Of a stretch of 64,000 bases of DNA, positions 42,980 through 51,114 are shown in pieces (the first letter of the stretch is position 1; the number at the start of each line of letters is the position of its first letter). A program made the translations under genes and the position numbers. Origin of the DNA: Streptomyces chartreusis. Lineage in GTDB: Bacteria; Actinomycetota; Actinomycetes; Streptomycetales; Streptomycetaceae. The notes under the pieces were generated by a model. That model was not told the DNA's origin. It ran no database searches and saw nothing but the letters and a program-made list of their open reading frames with translations. Location of the stretch: positions 7,936,001 to 8,000,000 of the forward strand of contig NZ_CP023689.1 of NCBI RefSeq assembly GCF_008704715.1. Reading direction: 5' to 3'.

Positions 42980-44226
42980 ATACGACCGGGCCGACGGAGC
43001 TTCTTCGTCCCGGGCCGCCGCCAGTGCGGGACACCGTCGAGCGCTGGCAGAACTGGGTGGCCACCCGGACCACCTTCGTGCCCACACCGCGGCTGACGCT
43101 CGCTGGGTGGCGGCACCTGAGCCCCAAGGACAAGGCCCTGCACGATCTGCACCGCGCGGTCACCCACGCCAACCTGCCGCTGTTACAGACCCCGATGAGC
43201 CTGGCCGTCACCAAACGGCTGCGGGGACGGGTCCAGAGCAACGCGGTCAAGCAGAAGCCGACCACCTTGTCCGGCCTGATCATCACCGGCGGCGGCTATC
43301 AGGGGAAGACCGAGACGGCCTGCGAGTGCTTGGCCACGTTCGAGGAGGACTGGCTAGCCCTGCACCGCTACCTCAACCCCCAGGCCGTCCCTGGCGCCCG
43401 AGACCTCCACGTTCCCGTCGCCTACGTGCAGACACCGGTGACCGCGAAGCCCAAGAGCCTCTGCAAGGCCATCCTTCCCTTCTACGGCGCCGAGGTGAAT
43501 CCGCGCTTGGACCTGCCCGATCTGATCCGTCAGGTCGCACTGTCCCTACGCGAACACGGAACGAAAGCCCTGCTGCTGGACGACATCACGAGGCTCCGCA
43601 TGCACCGCGCAGATGACCAGGGCACGCTCGATTTGATCCGGGCGTTCATGAGCATGAACGTCACCCTGATCCTGGTCGGCGTCAACATCCACAGCACCGG
43701 CCTGCTGCGCGAAGGCCGTCCCGATCCGCGCACCGGCCAGGTCGCCTTCCCACCCTCCCGCCACAAGCTGGTACACGGAGAGGAAGCCACGCAGACCGAG
43801 CGGCGCTTCGACGTGGTCGAACTCGACCGCTTCCGCTACGACACCGACGCGCAGATCATGGCCTGGGCTGATCACCTCGCCGACGTCGAGGGCCACCTTC
43901 GCCTGCTCAAAGCCGAGCCGGGCATGCTCACTTCGGGCACCATGCCCGAGTACCTCTACGAGCGCACGGCCGGTGTGGTCGGCCTCCTTGAGAGGCTGGT
44001 CGAGGACGGCTGCCAGGAAGCCATCAGCTCCGGCGCCGAATACCTGACCGAGTCTCTCCTGGACGGCATTCCTATCAACCTCGGTTCCGCCGACAGCCGC
44101 GACCTGGGTGCCGGGAAGATCTCCGACATTCCCGGCCTGAAGGCGCCGCCCAAGAGCAGCAGCCGGAACCGTCCGAGGAACACCGTCCTCGACGACCAGG
44201 GTCCGGCCGCAGGGACCGGTAGCTGA
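42976..44226 (+). CDS. tnsC: TnsC/TniB-like AAA+ transposition regulator
   Basis: 416 residues from ATG 42976. Walker A is GGGYQGKT (105-112), Walker B KALLLDDI (197-204), and a sensor-like strand follows (VTLILVGVNIHS). It is the ATP-dependent matchmaker that assembles on target DNA and links the target selector to TnsA/TnsB. The N-terminal 95 residues contain RWQNWVATRTTFVPTPRLTL, typical of actinobacterial TniB-like proteins. The reading frame is intact. Its start overlaps the ancestral tnsB stop and its own stop is 2 bp before tniQ. Confidence 0.8.
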   Translation: MNTTGPTELLRPGPPPVRDTVERWQNWVATRTTFVPTPRLTLAGWRHLSPKDKALHDLHRAVTHANLPLLQTPMSLAVTKRLRGRVQSNAVKQKPTTLSGLIITGGGYQGKTETACECLATFEEDWLALHRYLNPQAVPGARDLHVPVAYVQTPVTAKPKSLCKAILPFYGAEVNPRLDLPDLIRQVALSLREHGTKALLLDDITRLRMHRADDQGTLDLIRAFMSMNVTLILVGVNIHSTGLLREGRPDPRTGQVAFPPSRHKLVHGEEATQTERRFDVVELDRFRYDTDAQIMAWADHLADVEGHLRLLKAEPGMLTSGTMPEYLYERTAGVVGLLERLVEDGCQEAISSGAEYLTESLLDGIPINLGSADSRDLGAGKISDIPGLKAPPKSSSRNRPRNTVLDDQGPAAGTGS

Positions 44227-44228
44227 GG

Positions 44229-44854
44229 ATGCGTCCGCTGCCCCGGAGCCTTGACCCGCTGCCGGGGGAGTCCCTGCCCGGCTACGTGTTGCGGCTCGCC
44301 CACCGGCTCGATCTCGCCCCCTCTGACGTGGCCCGGCGAACCGGCCTGCTGTCGATGGCCGGCCAGGGTCTGGTCAGCCTCAGCCACCAGCTCTTGATCA
44401 ACCCAGCGCCGGAGACCCTCGCCGGATTCGCCGCCGCGACCCGGCTCAGCCGCGAAGAAGCCGCCGCACTCACTCTGACCGGCCTGCGCGAGCACTACCC
44501 ACCCCTGGCTCTCAGCCTCGGACAGCCCCGGGGCGCCGGATACCGTCGCCTCGACCACTGGCTTTTCACCGGCTCCCCCCCGCTACTGCCCGCAATGCCT
44601 GGCCGGAGACGGATCGGCCATCCAGCAGGCCCACGGCGGCCCCTGGGAGAAGCAATGGCACCTCGCGGTCGTCTTCGCCTGCCTTGAGCACGAGTGTTTC
44701 CTGGAACACCAGTGCCCCACCTGTCGCCGCCCCGACAGACGGCCCGCAGGCGGGCCGTTGCTGATCCGACCCGGCGCCCGCCTCCTGCACCCCGCCCAAT
44801 GCCGTTTCCCCGCCCCCGACTCAGGACGCGGACCGCAGGATAGCCTGCGGAACC
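44229..44854 (+). pseudogene. tniQ: TniQ/TnsD-like target selector, N-terminal and zinc-finger part, frameshifted
   Basis: ATG 44229 opens with PLPRSLDPLPGESLPGYVLR, the TniQ signature. At about 44575-44581 a run of seven C shifts the frame: the next frame continues as RYCPQCLAGDGSAIQQAHGG, then WEKQWHLAVVFACLEHECFL and EHQCPTC, the CPxC / W..W / C..H / CPxC zinc-binding pattern of TniQ. Around 44805-44840, after HPAQCRFP, the coherent frame shifts again to DRRIACGTLLDLTG. Both shifts are +1 and lie in or next to C-runs. TniQ/TnsD proteins choose the insertion site. Confidence 0.72.
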
Positions 44855-46096
44855 TTGCTCGACCTCACCGGGACGCCGATCCGGCCCAGCCGGAATCTTC
44901 TCGGCCTCCAGCGCGACCTCCTGAACCAACTCGACCCCGCCCTGTCCGGAGCCTCCACCACAGAGAGTCTGACCGACCTGCGGATGGTCATGGGCTTCAT
45001 CGCCTCCTCATGGCCCCGCTCCCGTTACCTTCTGGAGCCCGACCTCCTGAACTCCGTGAACGCGTACTTCCGGGCGGGCAAGAACTCTCCAGCCGAAAGG
45101 CGCAACCGGGTGAGCGTGATGAACACGGCACCGGCAGACGCCGCGGTCTGCGGGGCGCTGATCGGCGTTGCCGACTCCATGCTGTTCGCCACGAACTCCA
45201 AGCACCGGATCATGAGCCTGTTCGAGGTCTCCTTCTACACCCACGACAGCCGCATGTCCTGGTTCCGCTTCGTCGCGCGACACCAAGGCACTTGCTCGCA
45301 GCGGCTGCGCGAGATCCTGAAGCCGCTGGTTAACGCCACTCCGGCCACTGTCGACCGGTTCGTCCCCCGCGGCCCAGGGTTCGTGCCCCACCACATTCCG
45401 GCGTTCCTGGAACAGGACTGGTACGACCGCTTCATCCGGCCCGCTGGCATCCCCCTCGATCAACGGCTAGTCCGCCGCTGCGCGGCCATCAACCTCGTTC
45501 GCCGGGCCGCCCACTGCGAGACCCGCGAGGCCGCCCTCCTCCTGGGCATCCCCATCGACAAAATCCCCGTCGGCATCGACGACGACCGCTTCTGGATCGG
45601 CGCCAAGGACGCCCCCACCGACTTCCGCATCGCCATGACCGAACTCGGCCTACACGTAGGCGAGCATCGAGACCGGCTGCCCGACTATCAACGGCGGCGG
45701 GACTCCCTGCGCGACTGGGTCCTTCCTCAAAATGACTGGGGGGAAATGACCGCCCAGCTCCCCCGGACCATCGGCAAACAGCCCGTCCTCGACGACCGCA
45801 AGCGCCAGGTTGCATCCATCTTCATCTGGACCCGTGTCACCGGCGGCGAACACCTCTTCGCTCCGCGCCCCCTCGAACATGACCAGCCTCCGCAGATTCG
45901 GCAGGCCTGGGCTACACGCCGCCCCACCACCTGGCACCAGCTCGCCGGCCGACTGGACCCCGGCCCGCACTACGCGACCCTCCGGCGACTCCTCGGCGAG
46001 TACGCCGACAACCTGACCAGGAAAATCGACGCCGACACACTCCCCGCCAACCAGCACACACGGCCCCGCCAACTCAGCCGCTCACCCGCCACCTGA
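44855..46096 (+). CDS. tniQ: TniQ/TnsD-like target selector, C-terminal open fragment
   Basis: 413 codons, with a TTG at the head that is unlikely to be a real start. It is the third frame of the tniQ gene, continuing ACGTLLDLTGTPIRPSRNLL. The region is helical with repeated DNA-binding-like segments (LVRRCAAINLVRRAAHCETR, EAALLLGIPIDKIP). The whole gene would have coded about 620 residues, long for TniQ and closer to TnsD, which recognises a specific site. The stop lies 14 bp from the transposon's right end, so the coding sequence overlaps the end repeats. Confidence 0.65.
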   Translation: MLDLTGTPIRPSRNLLGLQRDLLNQLDPALSGASTTESLTDLRMVMGFIASSWPRSRYLLEPDLLNSVNAYFRAGKNSPAERRNRVSVMNTAPADAAVCGALIGVADSMLFATNSKHRIMSLFEVSFYTHDSRMSWFRFVARHQGTCSQRLREILKPLVNATPATVDRFVPRGPGFVPHHIPAFLEQDWYDRFIRPAGIPLDQRLVRRCAAINLVRRAAHCETREAALLLGIPIDKIPVGIDDDRFWIGAKDAPTDFRIAMTELGLHVGEHRDRLPDYQRRRDSLRDWVLPQNDWGEMTAQLPRTIGKQPVLDDRKRQVASIFIWTRVTGGEHLFAPRPLEHDQPPQIRQAWATRRPTTWHQLAGRLDPGPHYATLRRLLGEYADNLTRKIDADTLPANQHTRPRQLSRSPAT

Positions 46097-46110
46097 AGCG
46101 CTCAGTCACA
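46086..46110 (-). repeat. Right terminal inverted repeat
   Basis: The reverse complement begins TGTGACTGAGCG, matching the left end perfectly for 12 bp and 21/25 overall. Further copies of TTGGCGGGG or TGGCGGG follow at about 20-bp steps inside the element, overlapping the end of tniQ, and may be additional TnsB sites. Confidence 0.9.
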
Positions 46111-46115
46111 GTGGA
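46111..46115 (+). repeat. Target-site duplication, right copy (GTGGA)
   Basis: Identical to 32278-32282 and directly abutting the right terminal repeat. Removing the element and one copy recreates the ancestral intergenic region upstream of argC. Confidence 0.9.
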
Positions 46116-46134
46116 GCGCCGTCACGGCGATCAG

Positions 46135-46173
46135 TGATTGCATAAAACTGCGGCGAAACGTATAGTCATGCCG
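46135..46173 (+). promoter_or_regulatory. argC promoter with overlapping ARG boxes
   Basis: TTGCAT (46138-46143) and TATAGT (46161-46166) with a 17-bp spacer form a strong promoter. Two ArgR-box-like 18-mers, GATTGCATAAAACTGCGG and AACGTATAGTCATGCCG, separated by about 3 bp, cover the -35 and -10, so ArgR with arginine would block RNA polymerase. AGGAGGAGG lies upstream of the argC ATG. The transposon end is 27 bp before the -35 box. Confidence 0.75.
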
Positions 46174-46190
46174 TCTAGGAGGAGGATTCC

Positions 46191-47219
46191 ATGGCGGTAC
46201 GTGCGGCAGTGGCCGGAGCGAGCGGGTATGCGGGCGGGGAACTGCTGCGCCTGCTCCTGGCGCACCCCGAGGTCGAGATCGGCGCCCTGACCGGCAACTC
46301 GAACGCCGGGCAGCGACTCGGTGCGCTCCAGCCGCACCTGCTGCCGCTCGCCGACCGCGTGCTCCAGGAGACCACTCCCGAGGTGCTGGGCGGGCACGAC
46401 GTCGTCTTCCTCGCCCTGCCGCACGGGCAGTCCGCGGCCGTCGCCGAGCAGCTCGGCCCGGACGCGCTGGTCGTCGACATGGGCGCCGACTTCCGGCTGA
46501 AGGACGCGGGCGACTGGGAGCGGTTCTACGGCTCCCCGCACGCCGGCACCTGGCCGTACGGCCTTCCCGAGCTGCCGGGTGCCCGCGCTGCGCTGGAGGG
46601 GTCCAAGCGCATCGCGGTGCCCGGTTGTTACCCGACCGCCGTCTCGCTCGCCCTCTTCCCGGCCTACGCCGCCTCGCTCGCCGAGCCCGAGGCCGTGATC
46701 GTCGCCGCCTCCGGCACGTCCGGCGCGGGCAAGGCGCCCAAGCCGCATCTGCTGGGCAGCGAGGTCATGGGGTCCATGACGCCGTACGGCGTCGGCGGCG
46801 GTCACCGGCACACGCCCGAGATGATCCAGAACCTCAGCGCGGCGGCGGGGGAGCGGGTCTCCGTCTCCTTCACGCCGACCCTCGCGCCCATGCCCCGCGG
46901 CATCCTCGCCACGTGCAGCGCGCAGGCCAAGGACGGTGTCACCGCCGAGTCGGTGCGCGCCGCGTACGAGAAGGCGTTCGCCGACGAGCCCTTCGTCCAC
47001 CTGCTCCCCGAGGGGCAGTGGCCCGCCACGGCGTCCGTCTACGGTTCGAACGCCGTTCAGGTGCAGGTCGCGTTCGACGCCGACGCGAACCGCATCATCG
47101 CGATCAGCGCCATCGACAACCTCACCAAGGGCACGGCCGGTGGTGCCGTCCAGAGCATGAACATCGCCCTCGGGTTTCACGAGAACACCGGGCTTTCCAC
47201 GATCGGAGTCGCACCGTGA
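46191..47219 (+). CDS. argC: N-acetyl-gamma-glutamyl-phosphate reductase
   Basis: 342 residues. The N-terminal NADP site is AAVAGASGYAGGELLRLL, and the catalytic Cys lies in VPGCYPTAVSLAL. The GGHRHTPEM segment is also conserved. It catalyses the NADPH-dependent third step of arginine synthesis. It heads the argCJBDR operon, and its stop overlaps the argJ GTG. Control is by ArgR at the promoter just upstream. Confidence 0.97.
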   Translation: MAVRAAVAGASGYAGGELLRLLLAHPEVEIGALTGNSNAGQRLGALQPHLLPLADRVLQETTPEVLGGHDVVFLALPHGQSAAVAEQLGPDALVVDMGADFRLKDAGDWERFYGSPHAGTWPYGLPELPGARAALEGSKRIAVPGCYPTAVSLALFPAYAASLAEPEAVIVAASGTSGAGKAPKPHLLGSEVMGSMTPYGVGGGHRHTPEMIQNLSAAAGERVSVSFTPTLAPMPRGILATCSAQAKDGVTAESVRAAYEKAFADEPFVHLLPEGQWPATASVYGSNAVQVQVAFDADANRIIAISAIDNLTKGTAGGAVQSMNIALGFHENTGLSTIGVAP

Positions 47220-48367
47220 GTGTCACGGCAGCAAAGGGGTTCCGGGCGGCGGGTATCGCCGCCGGGATCAAGGAGAACGGCAATCCGGACCTGGCCCTCG
47301 TGGTCAACGACGGTCCCCGCCGCGCCGCCGCGGGCGTCTTCACCTCCAACCGCGTCAAGGCCGCCCCGGTCCTGTGGTCCGAGCAGGTCCTCAGGAGCGG
47401 TCAGATCTCGGCCGTAGTGCTGAACTCCGGCGGCGCCAACGCCTGCACCGGCCCGAAGGGCTTCCAGGACACCCACGCCACCGCCGAGAAGGTCGCCGAG
47501 GTACTCGACCGCGGCGCGATCGAGGTCGCCGTCTGCTCGACGGGTCTGATCGGCGTCCTGCTCCCGATGGACAAGCTGCTGCCCGGCGTCGAGACCGCGG
47601 CCGCTTCCCTGAGCGAGCACGGCGGCGAGAAGGCCGCCATCGCCATCAAGACCACCGACACGGTCCACAAGACGTCCGTCGTCAGCAAGGACGGCTGGAC
47701 CGTCGGCGGCATGGCGAAGGGCGCGGGCATGCTCGCCCCCGGCCTCGCCACCATGCTGGTCGTGCTCACCACGGACGCGGTCGTCGGGAGCGTCGATCTG
47801 GACAAGGCGCTGCGGGCCGCGACGCGTACGACCTTCGACCGCGTCGACTCCGACGGCTGCATGTCCACCAACGACACCGTGCTGCTGCTCGCCTCGGGCT
47901 CCTCCGAAGTCACCCCGGAGTACGCGGAGTTCGCCGAGGCCGTACGGGCCGTCTGCGACGACCTCGGCCAGCAGCTGATCCGGGACGCCGAGGGCGCCAG
48001 CAAGGACATCAAGGTCGAGGTGATCAACGCCGCGACCGAGGACGACGCCGTCGAGGTGGGCCGCTCCATCGCCCGCAACAACCTCCTCAAGTGCGCCATC
48101 CACGGCGAGGACCCCAACTGGGGCCGGGTGCTCTCCGCGATCGGCACGACGAAGGCCGCCTTCGAGCCGGACCGGCTCAACGTCGCCATCAACGGCGTCT
48201 GGGTCTGCAAGAACGGCGGCGTCGGCGAGGACCGCGAGAAGGTCGACATGCGCTACCGCGAGGTGCACATCGTCGCCGACCTCGCCGCGGGCTCCGACAC
48301 CGCCACGATCTGGACCAACGACCTGACCGCGGATTACGTCCACGAGAACAGCGCCTACTCGTCATGA
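47216..48367 (+). CDS. argJ: Bifunctional glutamate N-acetyltransferase/amino-acid acetyltransferase
   Basis: 383 residues from GTG 47216 (GTGA overlap with argC). The autocleavage site is the Thr of APGLATMLVV, which follows GMAKGAGM; cleavage gives the alpha and beta chains. It recycles the acetyl group from N-acetylornithine to glutamate, so no separate ArgE is needed. GEDPNWGRVLSAIG and the C-terminal VHENSAYSS are typical. Its stop overlaps argB (ATGA). Confidence 0.97.
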   Translation: MSVTAAKGFRAAGIAAGIKENGNPDLALVVNDGPRRAAAGVFTSNRVKAAPVLWSEQVLRSGQISAVVLNSGGANACTGPKGFQDTHATAEKVAEVLDRGAIEVAVCSTGLIGVLLPMDKLLPGVETAAASLSEHGGEKAAIAIKTTDTVHKTSVVSKDGWTVGGMAKGAGMLAPGLATMLVVLTTDAVVGSVDLDKALRAATRTTFDRVDSDGCMSTNDTVLLLASGSSEVTPEYAEFAEAVRAVCDDLGQQLIRDAEGASKDIKVEVINAATEDDAVEVGRSIARNNLLKCAIHGEDPNWGRVLSAIGTTKAAFEPDRLNVAINGVWVCKNGGVGEDREKVDMRYREVHIVADLAAGSDTATIWTNDLTADYVHENSAYSS

Positions 48368-49278
48368 CCAACGCACCCGCGCGGAAGCACACCGCGCTCC
48401 CGAAGGCCCAGATCCTCATCGAGGCGCTGCCCTGGCTGGTCCGGCACAACGGCAAGACCGTCGTCATCAAGTTCGGCGGCAACGCCATGATCGACGAGGA
48501 GCTGAAGGCCGCGTTCGCACAGGACGTGGTGTTCCTGCACCACGCCGGCCTCAAGCCCGTCGTCGTGCACGGCGGCGGCCCGCAGATCAGCGCCGCCCTC
48601 GACAAGCACGGCATCGTCAGCGAGTTCAAGGCCGGCCTGCGCGTCACCACCGAGGACGCCATGGACGTCGTACGGATGGTGCTGGCCGGACAGGTGCAGC
48701 GCGAGCTCGTCGGCCTGCTCAACCAGCACGGCCCGCTCGCCGTCGGCCTGACCGGCGAGGACGCCCACACCATCACCGCCACCCGGCACCGGCCCGAGAT
48801 CGACGGCGAGCTCGTCGACATCGGACGGGTCGGCGAGATCACCGACATCGACACGGGCGCGATCGAGGCCCTGCTGGCCGACGGCCGTATCCCGGTCGTC
48901 TCGTCGATCGCCCGGAGCCAGGACGACGGACATGTCTACAACGTCAATGCTGATACGGCGGCTGCGGCACTCGCTGCTGCTCTTGGCGCCGAAACCCTCA
49001 TGGTCCTCACGGACGTCGAGGGCCTCTACGAGGACTGGCCCAACAGCGACGAGGTGATCAGCCGCCTCACCGCTTCCCAACTGGAGAAGCTGCTGCCGGA
49101 GCTGAGCTCCGGAATGGTGCCGAAGATGGAGGGCTGTCTGCATGCCGTCCGGGGCGGCGTGACCACCGCCCGCGTCATCGACGGCCGGGTCCAGCACTCG
49201 ATCCTGCTGGAGATCTTCACCGACGAGGGAATCGGCACGATGGTCGTGCCGGACGCGCCAGAGGGGGACGCCGAATGA
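48364..49278 (+). CDS. argB: N-acetylglutamate kinase
   Basis: 304 residues. The phosphate-binding KFGGNAM and VVHGGGPQI glycine loops are present, as are YNVNADTAAAALAAALGA and LTDVEGLY of the amino-acid-kinase fold. The N-terminal extension (about 25 residues, APARKHTALPKAQILIEALP) is the helix associated with hexameric, arginine-inhibited enzymes, so feedback control is likely. It overlaps argJ and argD by 4 bp each. Confidence 0.97.
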   Translation: MTNAPARKHTALPKAQILIEALPWLVRHNGKTVVIKFGGNAMIDEELKAAFAQDVVFLHHAGLKPVVVHGGGPQISAALDKHGIVSEFKAGLRVTTEDAMDVVRMVLAGQVQRELVGLLNQHGPLAVGLTGEDAHTITATRHRPEIDGELVDIGRVGEITDIDTGAIEALLADGRIPVVSSIARSQDDGHVYNVNADTAAAALAAALGAETLMVLTDVEGLYEDWPNSDEVISRLTASQLEKLLPELSSGMVPKMEGCLHAVRGGVTTARVIDGRVQHSILLEIFTDEGIGTMVVPDAPEGDAE

Positions 49279-50471
49279 CCGTCAATCAGGAGTACGCCCA
49301 GCGGTGGCAGGGCTCGCTGATGAACAACTACGGCACCCCGCGGCTCCCTCTCGTGCGCGGCGAGGGCCTGAAGGTCTGGGACGCCGACGGCAGGCAGTAC
49401 CTCGACTTCGTCGGCGGCATCGCCACCAACGCGCTCGGCCATGCCCACCCGGCGATCGTCGACGCCGTGAGCAGGCAGATCGCGTCCCTCGGCCACATCT
49501 CCAACTTCTTCATGGCCGAGCCGACCGTCGCCCTCGCCGAACGGCTCCTCCAGCTCTTCGGCCGGGACGGCAAGGTCTTCTTCTGCAACTCCGGCGCCGA
49601 GGCCAACGAGGCCGCGTTCAAGATCGGCCGGCTGACCGGGCGGACCCACATGGTCGCCACCGACGGCGGCTTCCACGGCCGCACCATGGGCGCCCTCGCC
49701 CTCACCGGCCAGCCCGCCAAGCAGGACCCGTTCCTGCCGCTGCCGGGCGACGTCACCCACGTGCCCTACGGCGACGCGCAGGCGCTGGCCGCGGCCGTCA
49801 CCGAGGAGACGGCCCTGGTGATCATCGAGCCCATCCAGGGCGAGAACGGCGTCGTGGTCCCGCCGGCCGGCTACCTCAAGGCGGCACGGGCGATCACCGC
49901 CGCCACCGGTGCGCTGCTGGTCCTGGACGAGGTGCAGACCGGCACCGGGCGCACCGGGCACTGGTTCGCCTACCAGGCCAGCGAGGGCGTCCTGCCGGAC
50001 GTCGTCACCCTCGCCAAGCAGCTCGGCGGCGGGCTGCCGCTGGGCGCGACGGTCGCGTTCGGCCGGGCGGCGGAGCTGCTCCAGCCCGGTCACCACGGGA
50101 CGACCTTCGGGGGAAACCCCGTCGCGTGCGCCGCTGGTCTGGCCGTGCTGGACACCATCGCGAACGAGGGGTTGCTGGAGAACGTCAAGCAGCAGAGCGA
50201 GAAGTTGCGCGACGGAATCGACGCTCTCGATCACCGGTTGATCGATTATGTCCGGGGTGCGGGCCTGCTCCTGGGTATCGTGCTCACCGAGCCGCTCGCC
50301 GCCAAGGTGCAGCAGGTGGCTCAGGACGCCGGATTCCTGGTGAACGCGCCCGCCCCCGATGTCGTACGGCTCATGCCGCCGCTGAACCTCGGGGACGACG
50401 AAGTGGAGGCGCTTCTTCAGGCCCTTCCCGGCATCCTGGACGGGGCCGACACGGCCGACGGGGACGCATGA
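49275..50471 (+). CDS. argD: Acetylornithine aminotransferase
   Basis: 398 residues, class III PLP aminotransferase. CNSGAEANEAAFK, LVLDEVQTGTGRTG and the PLP lysine in TLAKQLGGGLPLGA are all present. It converts N-acetylglutamate semialdehyde to N-acetylornithine. ATG overlaps the argB stop. 19 bp separate it from argR. Confidence 0.97.
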   Translation: MTVNQEYAQRWQGSLMNNYGTPRLPLVRGEGLKVWDADGRQYLDFVGGIATNALGHAHPAIVDAVSRQIASLGHISNFFMAEPTVALAERLLQLFGRDGKVFFCNSGAEANEAAFKIGRLTGRTHMVATDGGFHGRTMGALALTGQPAKQDPFLPLPGDVTHVPYGDAQALAAAVTEETALVIIEPIQGENGVVVPPAGYLKAARAITAATGALLVLDEVQTGTGRTGHWFAYQASEGVLPDVVTLAKQLGGGLPLGATVAFGRAAELLQPGHHGTTFGGNPVACAAGLAVLDTIANEGLLENVKQQSEKLRDGIDALDHRLIDYVRGAGLLLGIVLTEPLAAKVQQVAQDAGFLVNAPAPDVVRLMPPLNLGDDEVEALLQALPGILDGADTADGDA

Positions 50472-50490
50472 TCCGGAGAATGGGACGACG

Positions 50491-51036
50491 ATGAGTCAGG
50501 CGCAGGACCACGAGCACAACGGGGTCGCAGGGCCTGCCGTGCCACAGACCCGCACCGCCCGCCACCGCCGGATCGTGGACATCCTCAACCGGATGCCGGT
50601 GCGGTCGCAGAGCCAGCTGGCGAAGCTGCTCGCCGACGACGGGCTGAGCGTCACTCAGGCGACGCTCTCCCGGGACCTCGACGAGCTGAACGCCGTGAAG
50701 ATCCGCAACAACGACGGCGACCTCATCTACGCGGTGCCGAGCGAGGGTGGTTTCAGGACCCCCCGTGCGCCGCTGGGCGAGTCGGCGAAGGAGGAGCGGA
50801 TGCGGCGGCTGTCGCAGGAGCTGCTGATCTCCGCGGAGGCCTCGGCGAATCTCGTGGTCCTGCGTACCCCTCCGGGGGCCGCGCAGTTCCTGGCCTCGTC
50901 CATCGACCAGGCCGAGCTGCACGACATTCTGGGGACGATCGCCGGTGACGACACGTTGCTGCTGATCAGCCGGAACCCCACGGGGGGTCAGGCTCTCGCC
51001 GATCACTTGCTGCGGTTGGCTCAGAACGGGCACTGA
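50491..51036 (+). CDS. argR: Arginine repressor
   Basis: 181 residues. The N-terminal winged helix contains LAKLLADDGLSVTQATLSRD, and the C-terminal hexamerisation/arginine-binding domain has the GTIAGDDTLLLIS motif. It represses the arginine genes when arginine is plentiful, binding the ARG boxes upstream of argC and argH in this window. It is the last gene of argCJBDR. Confidence 0.96.
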   Translation: MSQAQDHEHNGVAGPAVPQTRTARHRRIVDILNRMPVRSQSQLAKLLADDGLSVTQATLSRDLDELNAVKIRNNDGDLIYAVPSEGGFRTPRAPLGESAKEERMRRLSQELLISAEASANLVVLRTPPGAAQFLASSIDQAELHDILGTIAGDDTLLLISRNPTGGQALADHLLRLAQNGH

Positions 51037-51064
51037 GGGGGCGGCGGGTGCGCTGCCGACCACG

Positions 51065-51108
51065 GGTGCGTCGGGGCTGATCGCGCAGTTCCCCGCGCCC
51101 CTGGGTGG
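51065..51108 (+). repeat. Dispersed Streptomyces palindromic repeat, copy 4
   Basis: A variant copy (GGGGCTGATCGCGCAGTTCC, then CCGCGCCCCTGGG) between the convergent argR and apbE-like genes, where it may also act as a transcription terminator. Confidence 0.65.
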
Positions 51109-51114
51109 GACCGG

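Larger units (their letters stand above)
32283..46110 (+). mobile_element. Complete Tn7-like transposon carrying a Septu-like defence system
   Basis: 13,828 bp, bounded by TGTGACTGAGCG at the left and its exact inverted complement at the right (both ends 5'-TGT), flanked by the direct repeat GTGGA. The right half encodes TnsA, TnsB, TnsC and TniQ-like proteins transcribed towards the right end. The left half is cargo. The element separates the DUF6215-like gene from argC. The transposition genes carry four lesions (two in tnsB, two in tniQ) and the cargo three more frameshifts, so it is probably no longer mobile. The boundaries are read directly from the sequence. Confidence 0.92.

Noticed and set aside
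32283..46110. CRISPR array or Cas genes of a CRISPR-associated transposon
   Set aside because: No regularly spaced repeats or Cas12k/Cascade-like proteins are seen; the element has a TniQ/TnsD-like selector only.
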